DNA from: Talpa occidentalis
Taxonomy: Eukaryota; Chordata; Mammalia; Eulipotyphla; Talpidae
Direction of reading: 5' to 3'
DNA length: 64,000 nucleotides
Assembly: GCF_014898055.3 (NCBI RefSeq)
Contig: NW_023601543.1
Location: 8,612,440 to 8,676,439, forward strand
Shown piece by piece: positions 47,654-59,080 of the stretch; within the stretch, counting starts at the first letter, position 1, and each line of letters starts with the position of its first letter. Below the pieces are notes generated by a model. That model saw nothing but the letters and a program-made list of their open reading frames with translations. It was not told the origin of the DNA and searched no databases. A program made the translations under genes and the position numbers.

Positions 47654-49080
47654 ACTCCTCATTTTTGAATGGTTGGCGTCCCATAAGAAGTGTCATCTCA
47701 TTGTGACTTTAATTTTTCTCTGGATGCTCATGAGTTTGGGAATCTTTTGAAAAAACATTGACCTTTTGGGTTTGCTCTTCTGTGGAGTCGTTTGTCATTG
47801 CCTTTGCCTTTGTTTTGAATGGGTTGTTTTTCCCAGTGAATTTGGAAGAGCTCCTATTAATGTATTATGGCTGAAAACCCCTCATCTAGTCTGTGTGCAG
47901 GTATATTTCCAGTTTCTTGTTTCAGTGATTTTAATTGTGCCTTGTGCCAAAATTTTAAATAATTATATATAGTCAAATTTCTTTTAGAATATCTTTGATT
48001 TGAGAATTGGTTAAGAGGGTCTCCCCACCTCTTGATTATGTGTGTCATTTCCTTGTTTTTCTTGTAAGACGTTTACTGTTTAATATTTAAATATGATTTA
48101 TCTGTAAACCTTATTGATTTTTGGTGTAAAATGGAGATCCAATTATATATTCTTTCAAATTAATCGCAAGTACATCCATATTGTTCATTAATCTTCCATC
48201 TTTTCCCCACTGAACTGAAAAACCACCTTAGCCATGTATTCAATGCTTATATAGGGGCTTTAATTCCACATCCATTTCTGTATTCCTCTGATCCAATTGT
48301 CTATTATTTCTATGCCACTACCATGTATGGACTTGATTATAGAGACATTAAGAGCTTTTCTGGTATCTGGTTAAGCTATTTCTCATTTGTAGTTTTCATG
48401 GCTACTCTAAGATATTTATTCTTCTATCCAGGTATTAAGATGATATGTAAATAAATCCCCCTTTTTCCTTTGCAAAAATCATGTAGGGAATTCACTCTGG
48501 AATTTAAAAATAATGTTGTTCTGGGGGAAATTGAAATTTTTCAAAATAAAGTCTTATGATTCTTTCATTCCATGTTTTCAGATTTTGTTTTATGTCCTGC
48601 AGTAAGCTATTGCAATTTTTTTTCATATCAGTCTGATGTTTTTCTTGTTAAATTTAGTGGTGTATTATATATGTTTTAAAAATTATTGTGAATATAAGTT
48701 TTCCCATTTCCATTTCTTGGTGTTGATTGATTGACTTGAGAAATGTGCTGTTTTGTATATAACCTTATAATTCTTTGCTGTACCAAATTCTTTAAGTATC
48801 TCACAGATATTACTAGAATGTTTTGTTTGTCTAGCTGTACAAGTATACCATTAACAGGCAAAGAAATACATGTCTTCTGATATTTAGATTCTCTTTTTAA
48901 ATTAATTTTATTATTTTTTAAATAAACTAGTATCTCCAAGACAGTGTTGAATAGTAAGTAGGAATTAGAGGCATTCTTGACTATTGCTGAATTATATTTG
49001 AACAGGTCAATGTTTGTTATTTGGAATATCTGCCATCTGTTTTGTGAAACAGTAGTCTTGTCTTAAGAAATTTCCTTCTA

Positions 49081-49373
49081 GGGCCTCCCCGGTGGCGCAG
49101 CGGTTGAGCGCTGGGTTGCGAAGCTGCGCGCGGCCTCTGCGGCGCCGGTTCGATCCCGGCTGCTCCCGGCCACCAGAGGAGGGTCCCACATGGCGCGCAG
49201 ACCTCTCCTGCCGCCCGCTGCTCCCCTCAGCAGTGTACTTCGGTCCTTCTGCCTGCTCTGCTCCCCGCTCTGGCTCTGGTGAATTCTCTCGCCCTCCGCG
49301 CTTCTGACTGTACCAGTGCATGTATAAACAAAACAACAAACAAACCAGCAAACAAATAAATAAAGCATGCCTC

Positions 49374-49417
<44 letters not shown>
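49081..49417 (+). mobile_element. tRNA-derived SINE, subfamily A, youngest copy
   Basis: Intact A box (TGGCGCAGCGGTTGAGCGC) and B box (GGTTCGATCCCGG), complete body, tail with ACAAAC/AAATAAATAAA units and about 40 uninterrupted A residues. Perfect 16-bp target duplication AAGAAATTTCCTTCTA at 49065-49080 and 49418-49433. Antisense frames with a phenylalanine run are the poly-A read backwards. Confidence 0.97.
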
Positions 49418-49421
<4 letters not shown>

Positions 49422-49610
49422 AATTTCCTTCTAATTCTAATTTAAACATGGATTAGGAATACGGCTTAATTTTATCAATGGACTTTAAAGCCTCATCATT
49501 CATATGTTTTTCCTGTTTTATTTATTGATGTAATGAATGATAGATGTGCTGATATTGAATGAAACTCCTTTGCATCTCCAGGTGCAAGTTTATATACCAG
49601 CTAGTAATAT

Positions 49611-50159
49611 GTATGAAACAAACCAACTAGAATCTCATTGGCTTAAAAAGTAATCATTTGTTATTGCTCCTGTTTTCTTCAGGTTGGTTGCAGTCTGACT
49701 TATCTAGTTTGGGCTTAGCATGTCCGAATATAGGACTGTTGGCTTCAGGCTGTGATGGTGGGAGACTGTCTGGCCTAGGTAACTCTTCTCCTGCCCAGGC
49801 CAGTGGGCAGCCAGGATAGTGTCAAGGCTCCTAGCAGGCACAGACAGGGGTTAGTAATGCATAAGGCCTCTTAAGACCTACACTGGGCATTGACACAGTT
49901 GTGCAACGTTTTTTCACCTGAACATGCCAGTTGACTGATCCCAAAGTTAAAGAGCATACACTCATTTATGGCAGGAACTCCAACATCACTTGAAATAATT
50001 GTTGAATACAGGGAGGGGTGAAGAATTGGGACCAATACTGTGTTTCTCCCTGATCTAGGGAGCCATAATTTTACTTTATGGAAAAATTGCGAGATTGTGT
50101 TTGCTAGTGTTTTATTCACAATTTCAGCATTATATTAAAGTGAGTGCTTACAGATTTAT
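49611..50159. other. Unassigned stretch
   Basis: CTAGAATCTCATTGGCTTAA and GTTGCAGTCTGACTTATCT suggest an old LTR or DNA-element remnant. Not resolved. Confidence 0.35.
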
Positions 50160-51130
50160 TTTTTTGCACCTCCTATAAATTTAGCTTGGCTTCCCTAAAA
50201 AGAGTTAAGGGGGTTCCCAGCAACCTGCTTTGCAGATGACTCTGGCAGCTCTTGCGACTGAAGAATTCAGTGACCAACACAGCTACCAAAGACCATCTGC
50301 AGACTTCTCTGTGGGGTGTTTACGGTCACTGATGTTATGCCACTGCCTTGGTCCCTCTCCGTTCCCTTCACCCTGGTACTGCTAGAGCCCAGACCACACT
50401 AGCAGCAGCCAGGCAAGATTTAAGCCTAGACACCTGCAGCTGCCTAAGCCCCTGTGCACTCATACGGTTGGCCCTTCCAGCTGTTCACTTGCAGGGCACT
50501 GCCCCACACGCATCGGCCGCTTCACTGTTGTGTATGCACCTGTGGCTACAGCCTACAGCCACGGAAATGCTCACTGGTAGCCAGAGCCCCTTCAGCTGCT
50601 TGTGAGCCTGCATCCTGCCCTGTGCTTTGTCACTGGACTGCACCACTGCAGCTGCTCCCTCCAGCTGTGCACCTGCACACCCCTGGCTTGACTGACAACT
50701 CCAGTCTTCACCACTGTGTCCCCACGGTGAGACCCAGCAGCCATGGCAGTGCACACCGACAGCCAAGGCTCCGGGGGCTGCTAGTACACCTGCACATCCA
50801 TGCCCCGTCCTGATTGCCTTGGTCCTGGCAATACATATGTCTTTGCATCAGCCCGCTCTACCACACAGGCACCTGTGGCTGGTCCCTATAACTAAATGTG
50901 TGCATATCACTAGCACCCACTGCAACCGCTGCTTGTCCTGACACCTACCTCCTGAATGTGCAGGTGCCACTGAGGACACCAACAGTCTTTGCAGTCTCTG
51001 TAGGCCCCCTGCAGTGCTCATAATGGCCCACAAGTTGTTGATGCCAATGACCTGAGTCAATGAATTGTCAGGCCTCCACAGGTCTGGAGTCACCATGGCC
51101 CCTGCACTTGGCACCCTACTACACCTGAGG
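50160..51130. other. Unexplained GC-richer block rich in CAGCTG and CACCTG words
   Basis: The block stands out from AT-rich LINE surroundings and contains repeated CAGCTG/CACCTG/CACTGCAGC words with a loose repeat of about 100 bases. Frames of 85-119 codons occur on both strands but are repetitive. It could be an L1 5' UTR, an ERV segment or a degenerate satellite. Confidence 0.4.
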
Positions 51131-51399
51131 TCATAATGATAAGCTTTTTTTTAATGGCTTTCTAGATTGTTTGTAACTTTACCTTTGATCCAGTGAGGCT
51201 CTGGGAGTGTAGTTCTTGTTTTGTTTGCATCTTTTGAATTAGTCATTTAAAGTCTATAGCTATTTTGCTCAGAAGTCTTTTTTATTATCTTTTTTAAAAG
51301 TTACTGCCATACTTCTGTCTCTTCGCTCTTCTCCTTTTATTTTATTTATTTATTTTAAAAACGTTTTGTTTGGCTTATTCAGTGTTAGCCTGCAGGGTT

Positions 51400-51652
51400 T
51401 TTTTAAGATTTATTTTTTATTTATACAATAACTGGGGTACAGGCCAGAGGTATGAGGGCAAGAGGATTCACCAGAGACAGAGTAGGGAGCACAACAGGCA
51501 GACGGATTGGAAACACTGCTGAGGGGAGCATCAGGCGCAACAGGAGAGGTCTGCTGCGCCATGTGGGTAGCTCTCTGGCTGGCCGGGAATTGAACCTGTG
51601 CTGCAGAGGCTGTGGACAGCTTTACAGCGCTGTGCGCCACGGGGGAGGCCCC
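51400..51652 (-). mobile_element. tRNA-derived SINE, subfamily B
   Basis: ACTGGGGTACAGGCCAGAGG near the tail, CTGAGGGGAGCATCAGGC body and head GCGCCACGGGGGAGGCC; the anticodon region has a small deletion (GCGCTGTGCGCC). Target duplication not clear. Confidence 0.88.
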
Positions 51653-53190
51653 CCCTCCTGTCCTTTTAAAAGACCTCTTATTCTCAAGGCCTACCCTCTA
51701 TGTCTACTACATTTTCCCTCATGGTTTCCCTCTCTTGGTCTTTTTGACATGGCAGTCTGTGATTCTTCTTCCACTTATCTTCCGAGTCACTTGTTTGGGT
51801 CTCTGTAGTGACGGTCTCTCCTTCATTTTCTGTGTGGAACCAATTATTTGGGGAATCACATTTTGTTGTCCCAGGTCGTCTTTTTATGCTACCCTGGAAG
51901 CTTCACCTGTCTTGTTGCTGAGGTTTCATCGTTGCTCTCTCATCCGGTTATTTCTTCAGCTTCACATTACTTATTCAATCTTTCTTTGGGTGTCGGATAC
52001 TCGACCAGAGAGAGAATTTTGTTGTGAGGCCATAGGGCTTGGCTGTTAGGGGAAGGGTTCTCTGAGAGTGCCTCTAGCGTTACCAGGCCCTCAAATGGTG
52101 GGTCACTTAGTGGGGACACAGGGAGTCCCTGAAGTAAACCACCCTCTTCCCAGGTCTCCTGACATAGTGACCTGGTCTGCTCCTTTACTTCCTTCTTTCT
52201 TGGCCTCTTAGAGGCCTAGGAGACCGGGAACATACTTCTGATACTGTTTCCCCAATCTCCTAGGCCTTTCTAGTGCTGGATCCAGGCTTTGCTCATGACT
52301 CAATGTAGAAAGCCCAGCACACCTATTCCTTCTGAGACTCCCACCAGGTGGAGGGCCTCACTCACCTCCAACTTTTGTCCATAGGCCTCAATCTGTATTT
52401 GTCTGAGGAGACAAAGGAAGCCTGGCTCTGGGAATGGGAAAGAACACGTGCTTATGTCACCATCTTCCCAGAATATTTGTGGTTTCAAAAGAAAAAGAAA
52501 AAGGTTTATACATATCGTCATGAGAACAGAGCTTCTAGAATGTTGCAATGATGAGAGGGTCTGCATCTATGTCTATATCTGTATAGTTGCTCATGGGAAG
52601 TGGGAGGAGGTAGGCCAGAGAATCAGGCAAATGTCTCTAATGGAGAAGGTGAGGAAGCTGGAACTCGATGTTCTTAGTTGTCACCAGGTCTAGCTGCACG
52701 AGGTGACCAGGAAGTGGTTGCTCATAGCTCTGGGAAGCCACACTGACTGCCACTGTCTCCAGAACAGTGACATCTGCTTTTCTCCCAACTTCCTCTCCTC
52801 AGGGAGTTTCTCTCAGTGGCCATCTCTAACTTGGAACCACACAGGGAAGGGGCTTCTGGGTAACCCAGTTCCCAGTCTTGATCACAAGTGGCAGTATTAG
52901 CAGAGTGGGTCACACACAATGTAGCGGCACGCTCTAGCGGAAGGCTACAAGTGCAGTGTTGTGGCTATGGTTGAACAGGGTTCTGGAGAGTACACCTGTG
53001 CCCTGGGTCCCAGTGCCATCTCTCTTGACTGGTGTGGTTTAATGTGGCCCTCGGAAATGTCCTTCCCACCAACACCAAAGCCAGGGCATCCCTCACTAGT
53101 CATGAAGTCTTCCAGCACCCTTTGGCCCATGCTGACCAGCACGAAGACTTGTACCTGAGCCTTCTTGACTATGTCAGCATCTCGCCATGC
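51653..53190. other. Gene-free stretch, nothing assigned
   Basis: A 145-codon frame (51612-52049) partly overlaps the SINE and lacks any domain. No other feature. Confidence 0.4.
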
Positions 53191-53194
53191 CAGG

Positions 53195-53310
53195 AGCACA
53201 GGAAGATCTGGGTTCAAATCCTGCTAGTGCTATTCACTTGTCATTGGCACCTGAGCAGCTTAATTGCCCTTTCTTGGCCCTTTTCATTATTTGTAAAGTA
53301 AGAGTGACCA
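53195..53310 (+). repeat. MIR fragment
   Basis: ATCTGGGTTCAAATCCTGCT then a diverged CACCTGAGCAGCTTAATTGC and ATTATTTGTAAAGTAAGAGT. Confidence 0.65.
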
Positions 53311-54475
53311 TGTAAAATTTTCTGGGAATTTAGCAGGAAATGACAGTTTCTAGAAATCACCATATATTAATTGCCTCTGCTGTTTCTGGTCATTAGTCTT
53401 TTTGCTTTGACAAAGTTTCCGGTGTCTGCCTCCAGAGAAGAAAAATGATGCTATTGCTTTTTCCTTCCATAGCAAATGGGGACCCTCGAAGAGGCTCTTC
53501 TTTTGCTAGCCTTGCAACAATGAGACATGTGTCCTGTAACTGATCTGAGATGCTTTCCCGGAAGCAGATAACAGTGAAACTTGACCTTGCAGGCCGGGTG
53601 ATGTATGGAGGAGGGGAACATTATGTAGCACTGGAATAAATAAGGGAGGGGGGAAGTAATAGGGGGACAGTCACATTAAACCCTGATAGTGGGAGAGGGA
53701 TGGAAACAGAATGGGAGATTGCACTGACAGAAGTGGAACGAGGAAGAATAAAGAATTCCAGAAGGGTGAAACTGAGTAGGGGCGGGTCCTCTGGAGAAGA
53801 ATCTGACGAGCCACAGTCTGGCAGGCACAGGCACACTGTGTGTGGGGGTTACAGTCACTCCACTGTGTGCCAGGTGCAGAGATGCTCTTCACCAGGTGAA
53901 ATCACACCCAGTGCATCGCCATCTGGTTGAAGTGAAGCAAAGTATAGGTAACAATGTCTCATCATTAGAAATCCACCTGTTATTTCTTGACCATCTGCAA
54001 AATACTTCTCCTTTCCTGAAATAGAACCATTCTATGCAGTACCAGCTGGGTATCAGGACTCTGTGGGCAGGGGTGAGTCCAGGCCCCAAACCCTGGTGCT
54101 CCAAGCACTTCCCTTTGAAGACATGAAAGTGCAGGCAAAAGAAACTCACAGCACAGCGAAGATCACTTAAGTCGCCAGAGGAAGTGAGACTCTCAGAATC
54201 TCTGTTTACCAGATGTCTGACCAGTGAGACAAGACTGAAGAAAATCAGAGATGAGGCACAGGCTGGGATCTCTGGTAGCAGAGATTTGTGATGCAAGATA
54301 TTCATTAGGGACCAGCAACTGAAAGGTAGGGAGAGGAGGTGGCATTGAGGGCAGAGGGAGAAGCGGAACTGTGAAGCAGGCCCAACAAAGCCCGAACCAA
54401 CCAGATGGGGAGCTCTGGAATACTGTCTGTCAGAGAACCCATGGATCCAAAATGGCAGACTTCTACCAAAGCATT
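53311..54475. other. Gene-free stretch, nothing assigned
   Basis: The 138-codon minus frame at 53889-54305 has no recognisable domain. Confidence 0.4.
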
Positions 54476-54477
54476 GG

Positions 54478-54577
54478 TGGAGACTGTGTAAAGCATGTGC
54501 ACATATGGAGGTGTGAAGTTGTACCCCTACATTATATAGTTAGGTAAATGATTGGCAAATCAATCAAATTGGAGAGA
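54478..54577 (+). mobile_element. LINE 3' terminus, family X (third copy)
   Basis: GTGGAGACTGTGTAAAGCAT, GTGCACATATGGAGGTGTGA, then GGCAAATCAATCAAATTG: the same 3' terminal segment as at 5920-6012 and 32220-32320. Confidence 0.65.
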
Positions 54578-54949
54578 TAAAAATAGCTGATCTCTCTCAG
54601 CTACTTGACGTGGGCTCCGCCAGGAAGGAGTCACCTCAGGGGAGGCCAGGGCTCTGTGGCCGAGTGTACCCTGCAGAAGCTAACATCTAGAGGCTGCCTA
54701 TTGACCATACTCGTCTCAGCTGGACAACCTTCATCCATGTCTACACATGAATTGGGTGGAGGTGCGGGGTGAGGGGGGTGCCAATTATTGATAGCAATGA
54801 ATCAAAGCCCCAATGAATACTGAGATTTCTGCTCTTGTTCTAATCCTTGGCTTTCTCTTTGGCAAAATTTTACCGATGCTAATCCATAATATTTACAAAA
54901 CATGCAGTGTTCTATAGTGGTAATTGCACAGTAGAAGCAGAAGGTCCTA

Positions 54950-55125
54950 CTTGACTCTCAAGACGGGGTATACCTTTTCCCTGTAATCATGGGCAAGCTG
55001 TTTCACTTCTTTGAACTTGTCTCCTCATCTGGAAAGGCAACCAATAGTCACGAGCTCAGAGGGTTGCTTTGAGTGTAAAATGGCATAATCTGGATAAAAT
55101 GTTAGCACAGAGAAGGAAGTGCAGT
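54950..55125 (+). repeat. MIR
   Basis: TGGGCAAGCTGTTTCACTTC, TCTCCTCATCTGGAAAGGCA and GAGGGTTGCTTTGAGTGTAA in sense order. Confidence 0.75.
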
Positions 55126-55277
55126 ACATTCAATCCATGGTGTTACAGCATTGAGACTCCTTGCTGGGCCTATGGTGTGCTAGGCCTGTGGTGTGCCAGG
55201 AGCTATGCAAACCATGGACTAAGAAGAGTTTACTCCGGTCCTTGTCATTTGGAGCTTACCACTGCATTGAGGAGTCA

Positions 55278-55311
55278 GGATATGGCCAAATGCAGGATAT
55301 GGCCAAATGCA
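55278..55311 (+). repeat. 17-bp perfect tandem duplication
   Basis: GGATATGGCCAAATGCA twice without a gap. Confidence 0.95.
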
Positions 55312-55924
55312 GGCCAAACAACTTCCAAATGTTGCTAAGAATTTTAGGAGAAATAAAAGGAGGTGTTTTCTGTCCATATTGTCAGGATGTGCACTAGAAT
55401 GGAGGCAAGAGCACTGATCTAGGCCGAAGCCGTTCATGTTTTATTTTCTGGGGGAGAAGATGGCAACATCCTCTGTTTCTGACAGAGAAAATCAGGAGCA
55501 TGCCCTGATGAAAAGGGATTTTTTTCCTCTTTGACATCAGAGATTGAATGCTGGTGAGTGATGGGGTGAGCCCTGGCTGCCAGGGATGTTCGTTGTGTGG
55601 GATGACAGTGAACCTTGAATGGGCTCCCTGGCTCCTCCTTCACTGGAGGAGAATGTGACAAAACATTTAAAGACATTCGTTCCTGACGGGCATCCCAGCA
55701 TTGCACTCGGCGATCCAAACGCTCAATTTCAAGGGAGGCAGACAATCACTTGTCTGTTTAGTGTGGATTGTAAAGGTCTCTGTGGTAAGCTGTTTTCACA
55801 TAAGTCATTGGCATTTCTTTGTTTTATAACTTCCCCCCACTCTAAAAACGCACTCTGCTCTGTAGCAGTCCGTGGAACACAGGGGACTTCATCTAAAAAT
55901 GGTTCTAGGATTCTCATTTTGGTT

Positions 55925-56340
55925 CTTTATTACTGTGTGTAATGGTTACCCCCAAACCACGTGACTTAAACTAGCCCTTTGACTTCACAGTTCTGTGGGG
56001 CCAGGTCTGGATGGGGTATGGGCAGGATGGGTTTTCTCTGCTCCCTGAAGGTCTCAGGCCTTGCAGCCTGAAGGGCTGGCCGGAGTGGCCTATTTGGGGG
56101 TCTTGTGTCTGGAGCCTTGGTTCCTGCGGGCAGCCGGGTTCCTTGCTCCCCTTCACTTGGTCTCTCAAGGTAGCCAGCTTGGTTGTCCTTACACCTCTGG
56201 CCTCAGGGCGTTGGCCATTTTTACTAGGTGACTGGCTTCCCCTGGTGGAGCTGCCGTGTCTCTTAAAGGCTAGATCTGAAACTGGCACAGTGTCACTCCA
56301 GCCACATTTAGTGGTCAAAAACGAGCCACGAGGCAAGCCT
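55925..56340 (-). mobile_element. Degraded LTR-like element, antisense
   Basis: GACTTCACAGTTCTGTGGGG, a GGTCTGGATGGGG run and CTCACAG/GGCCAGG-style words recall antisense old mammalian LTRs. Family not settled. Frames of 121-146 codons on both strands are chance. Confidence 0.4.
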
Positions 56341-56404
56341 GGCTTCTCGGGGACATTACCTCTAGAAGGTGGAGTGGCATATGCCTACAGCACCAGGAGA
56401 AACG

Positions 56405-56900
56405 GTTGCTTACCACTCTGGTTACTATTTCTGCATAACTCATTACCGTAAAATGTAGCAGCTAAAAACAGCCATTTAATTTGGCTCATAATTTTATGGA
56501 CCAGGGATTTGAGAGAGGCTCCACTGATTCATTCTCTGTTGAGGGGTCTCTGACACCCGCTCCCCTGGGGCTGTAAGTCATTGGGTAGTCTGATTGGGCT
56601 GGACAGCTAAGCTGGTTCTTCTTGGCTGGCATTCGTTCTGGCTGTCGTTGGGAGCTGGCCTGGCACTGTCACCGGGAGAGCCTAGACGTGAGCTATCAGC
56701 GTGGGGCCCTCATGTAGGCAGACTCATCCGTGGCAGCTGGCTTTGCCCAGGGCAGACTTCCCACAAGGGCCAGGCAGAAGCTGTGGAAGAATAGAACACG
56801 ACCCCCCGCCACGCTCCAGAGAGGGAAGCGGGACAAGCCCAACCAGGATCAAGTGCAGAGGTCATCAAACCCCAACTCGAAATGGCCTTGTTTTAAATCT
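56405..56900 (-). mobile_element. Second degraded LTR-like element, antisense
   Basis: Starts TTACTATTTCTGCATAACTC, AAAATGTAGCAGCTAAAAAC, with TTTAATTTGGCTCATAATTT, CCAGGGATTTGAGAGAGG and GATCAAGTGCAGAGGTCATC later. Same general type as the copy to its left. Confidence 0.5.
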
Positions 56901-58640
56901 ACCACATTCTCCTCTTGGTGGGGGAGCATCTCAGTCATGTCTTAGGTTACAGCCATCCTCCTGCTCACCTGAGCTCCTGGTGGAAAGAAGTCTTCAAGTG
57001 TGACATACATAAACACCTAGGGTTTGAATCAGGAACGAATGACTTTTGGAACACTGATATTTGGATCTCTACGTCCAAATGGCTGAGATGTGAACCGCTA
57101 CCTCTTGGCCCTGTGGGTCTTTATCTCCAGTCGCCTGGCTGTAAGTGCAGCTTTTGCCAGGCTGCCTCCGTTGGAGCCAGCTTTCTGCTGTGAAGTGTTT
57201 TCACAAATCAAAACCACATTTGGTGTGGTGAGAAGCAGTTCTTGTCATTAAAACATCTAATTTGGTGGTGCCTGAAGACAATGGCTCTCCACTTAGCCCG
57301 TCCAAAACTGCCAGGAAAAAGCCCTAAGTGTTTCTGTCCTCCGTGACCCACTCACCCTGACCTTACCCTCTAGCACCGAGCATGGAACCACATGGCATCT
57401 TGCCCAGAAACACTGCTCAGAGCAACTAGAGGCTGAGCGAAGCTGCAAAGCAGAGGCTGGTGTCTTGAGGCATCAGGGACTGGTGTGAAACAGACACCAG
57501 GGAGAGTACAGGACTAGGAAGAGGTGGGCCTCAGAACATATTCCTCTGACTCCTAAGCCTCTGCCTCTCCCTTCAGAAAGCAACCAGCGCTCTTTAGAGG
57601 CTTGGCCATGAAATAGTTTGTTTTAGGACATGGCTTTAATTTCAGGACTAAGTCACTTGGCTAGACAAGTAAACTTTGTGCCCCAGGTTTTATCAGATGT
57701 CTGGAGTTCTTTCTCCTAGCAGGGGCCTGAGACAGGGAGGGGAGCTTATTGAGAAGGGTCATGATTAGCGGTGTGGACCGCTGGGCTGGAAAGTTGAGGA
57801 ACAGGCTGGTGGACCTGGGTGGGGAAGGGCAAGTCCTGCAGACTAAGCCAGGCTTTCCTGGGCTGCTTCAAGATTGAATCCATGGTGGTGGGGGGGGGCA
57901 GTGGGAGGAGACCATCCACACAATTATCACGTCCTCATCCAGCTGCCCCCTCCTCAATTCCCAAGTCCCTTGGGATCTGGAGCCTGGAGCATGTCTTTTC
58001 TGATTCGGAACCAGCGACATTCAACTCATTAAATATCTCATGGGGCTTTGAGGAGGAGAAGTCAGTGCCTTTCACCAAAGAGGCTGCCTGGGATATCCCT
58101 AGTAGGTCTTCAGAGGTAGTTCTGAAGAGATTGCTGGTCCTCGCACTTGAATATTCATGACATGGCGTGAATGCAAATATGACATCATTGATTTGCTCCC
58201 TTATGGACACCCATTGCTATATTATTCTTTTATTCAGTGTTTATTTTCTTTATCTTCTGATTTATTTCCTTTGCATCTTGGTTTATGGTGAAGACAGTCA
58301 CTCTCTTTTACCTTTTCATGTTCATGGACAAATGGATGCCCCTAGTGCTCCCTAGCAGACACCTTCTGAATTCATCTCAACCCTATTCGCTTTCCTAGGT
58401 TTAAACCTAGGTTAACTCTTAGTGTCCTTCAAGGAACAGGGTGTTATCTGCTTCCAGCTGGAAGTTACTTTTCCTGGAGGTGCTGTTGGTGATAGGGCTG
58501 GGGGTTGATATTTGTGCAGAGAACTTTTCTGGAATCTTAGTTGAGACACTCAGGATGGACATAATTTCCATGACAGAGGCTGAGATTTTTCCCAAAAGAT
58601 CTTATTGCTTATTTGTATATGGAAAAATCAAATGTTGAAA
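56901..58640. other. Unique stretch, nothing assigned
   Basis: No exon, RNA or repeat recognised. The 91- and 113-codon frames at 57819-58210 overlap on opposite strands and lack features. Confidence 0.4.
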
Positions 58641-58716
58641 GTGTATGTGTGTGTGATATTTACACACACACACACACACACACACATATTATATATATAT
58701 ATTTAGAGAGAGAGAG
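58641..58716. repeat. Compound (GT)n-(AC)n-(AT)n-(AG)n microsatellite
   Basis: GTGTATGTGTGTGTG, GATATTTA, about 13 AC units, a TATA run and five to six AG units in succession. The GT and AC arms are inverted and can pair. Confidence 0.93.
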
Positions 58717-58869
58717 GTTGAAAGTGCTGAGTTAAGAGTTTGAAAAGACAGGAGTTTTGGAAATGTTCAGTTAAAATCCTCCCACCCCCTTAAAAGGCTG
58801 AGAGGAGTGTTGATAGACAACCATGTAGTAGAGACCAATGCTCCTGGCTTCCTATCCATGCTCTCATAG

Positions 58870-59080
58870 TGTTTTTTGATCTAGACTTTAGCACTTACTA
58901 GCTGTTTGACCTCTGGCAAGTTACTTAGTCTCTGAGCCTCAATGCGTTGGTTTGGGAAATAGAAACAACAGTACTGACACTTTCTAGGGCTGTTGTGAAG
59001 AAGAAATAAGATAATGATATAAGGCATTTAGCTTTTGGCTTGGCACAGAGTGGGCGCTAACTCCGTGGCAACTGACTATT
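58870..59080 (+). repeat. MIR
   Basis: GCACTTACTAGCTGTTTGAC, CAAGTTACTTAGTCTCTGAG, GGGCTGTTGTGAAGAAGAAA and CTTGGCACAGAGTGGGCGCT in order: one of the best preserved MIRs here. Confidence 0.9.

Larger units (their letters stand above)
46555..49610 (-). mobile_element. Ancient L1, antisense, long but degraded
   Basis: Running left to right the plus strand gives 3' UTR-like sequence (TTCCCAGGAATGGAATAGCT near 47200; CAGTCCCACCAGCACTGTAT near 47295), then GGTGTAAAATGGAGATCCAA near 48120, CCATCTTTTCCCCACTGAAC near 48200, and ORF2-like antisense sequence to about 49560. It carries a MIR and two SINEs. Confidence 0.65.

Noticed and set aside
49078..49449. Frame with a long phenylalanine run
   Set aside because: It is the poly-A tail of the SINE read on the minus strand.
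50348..50813. Cys/Leu-rich frames on both strands
   Set aside because: Repetitive low-information sequence in an unexplained repeat-like block, with no splice sites or domain.
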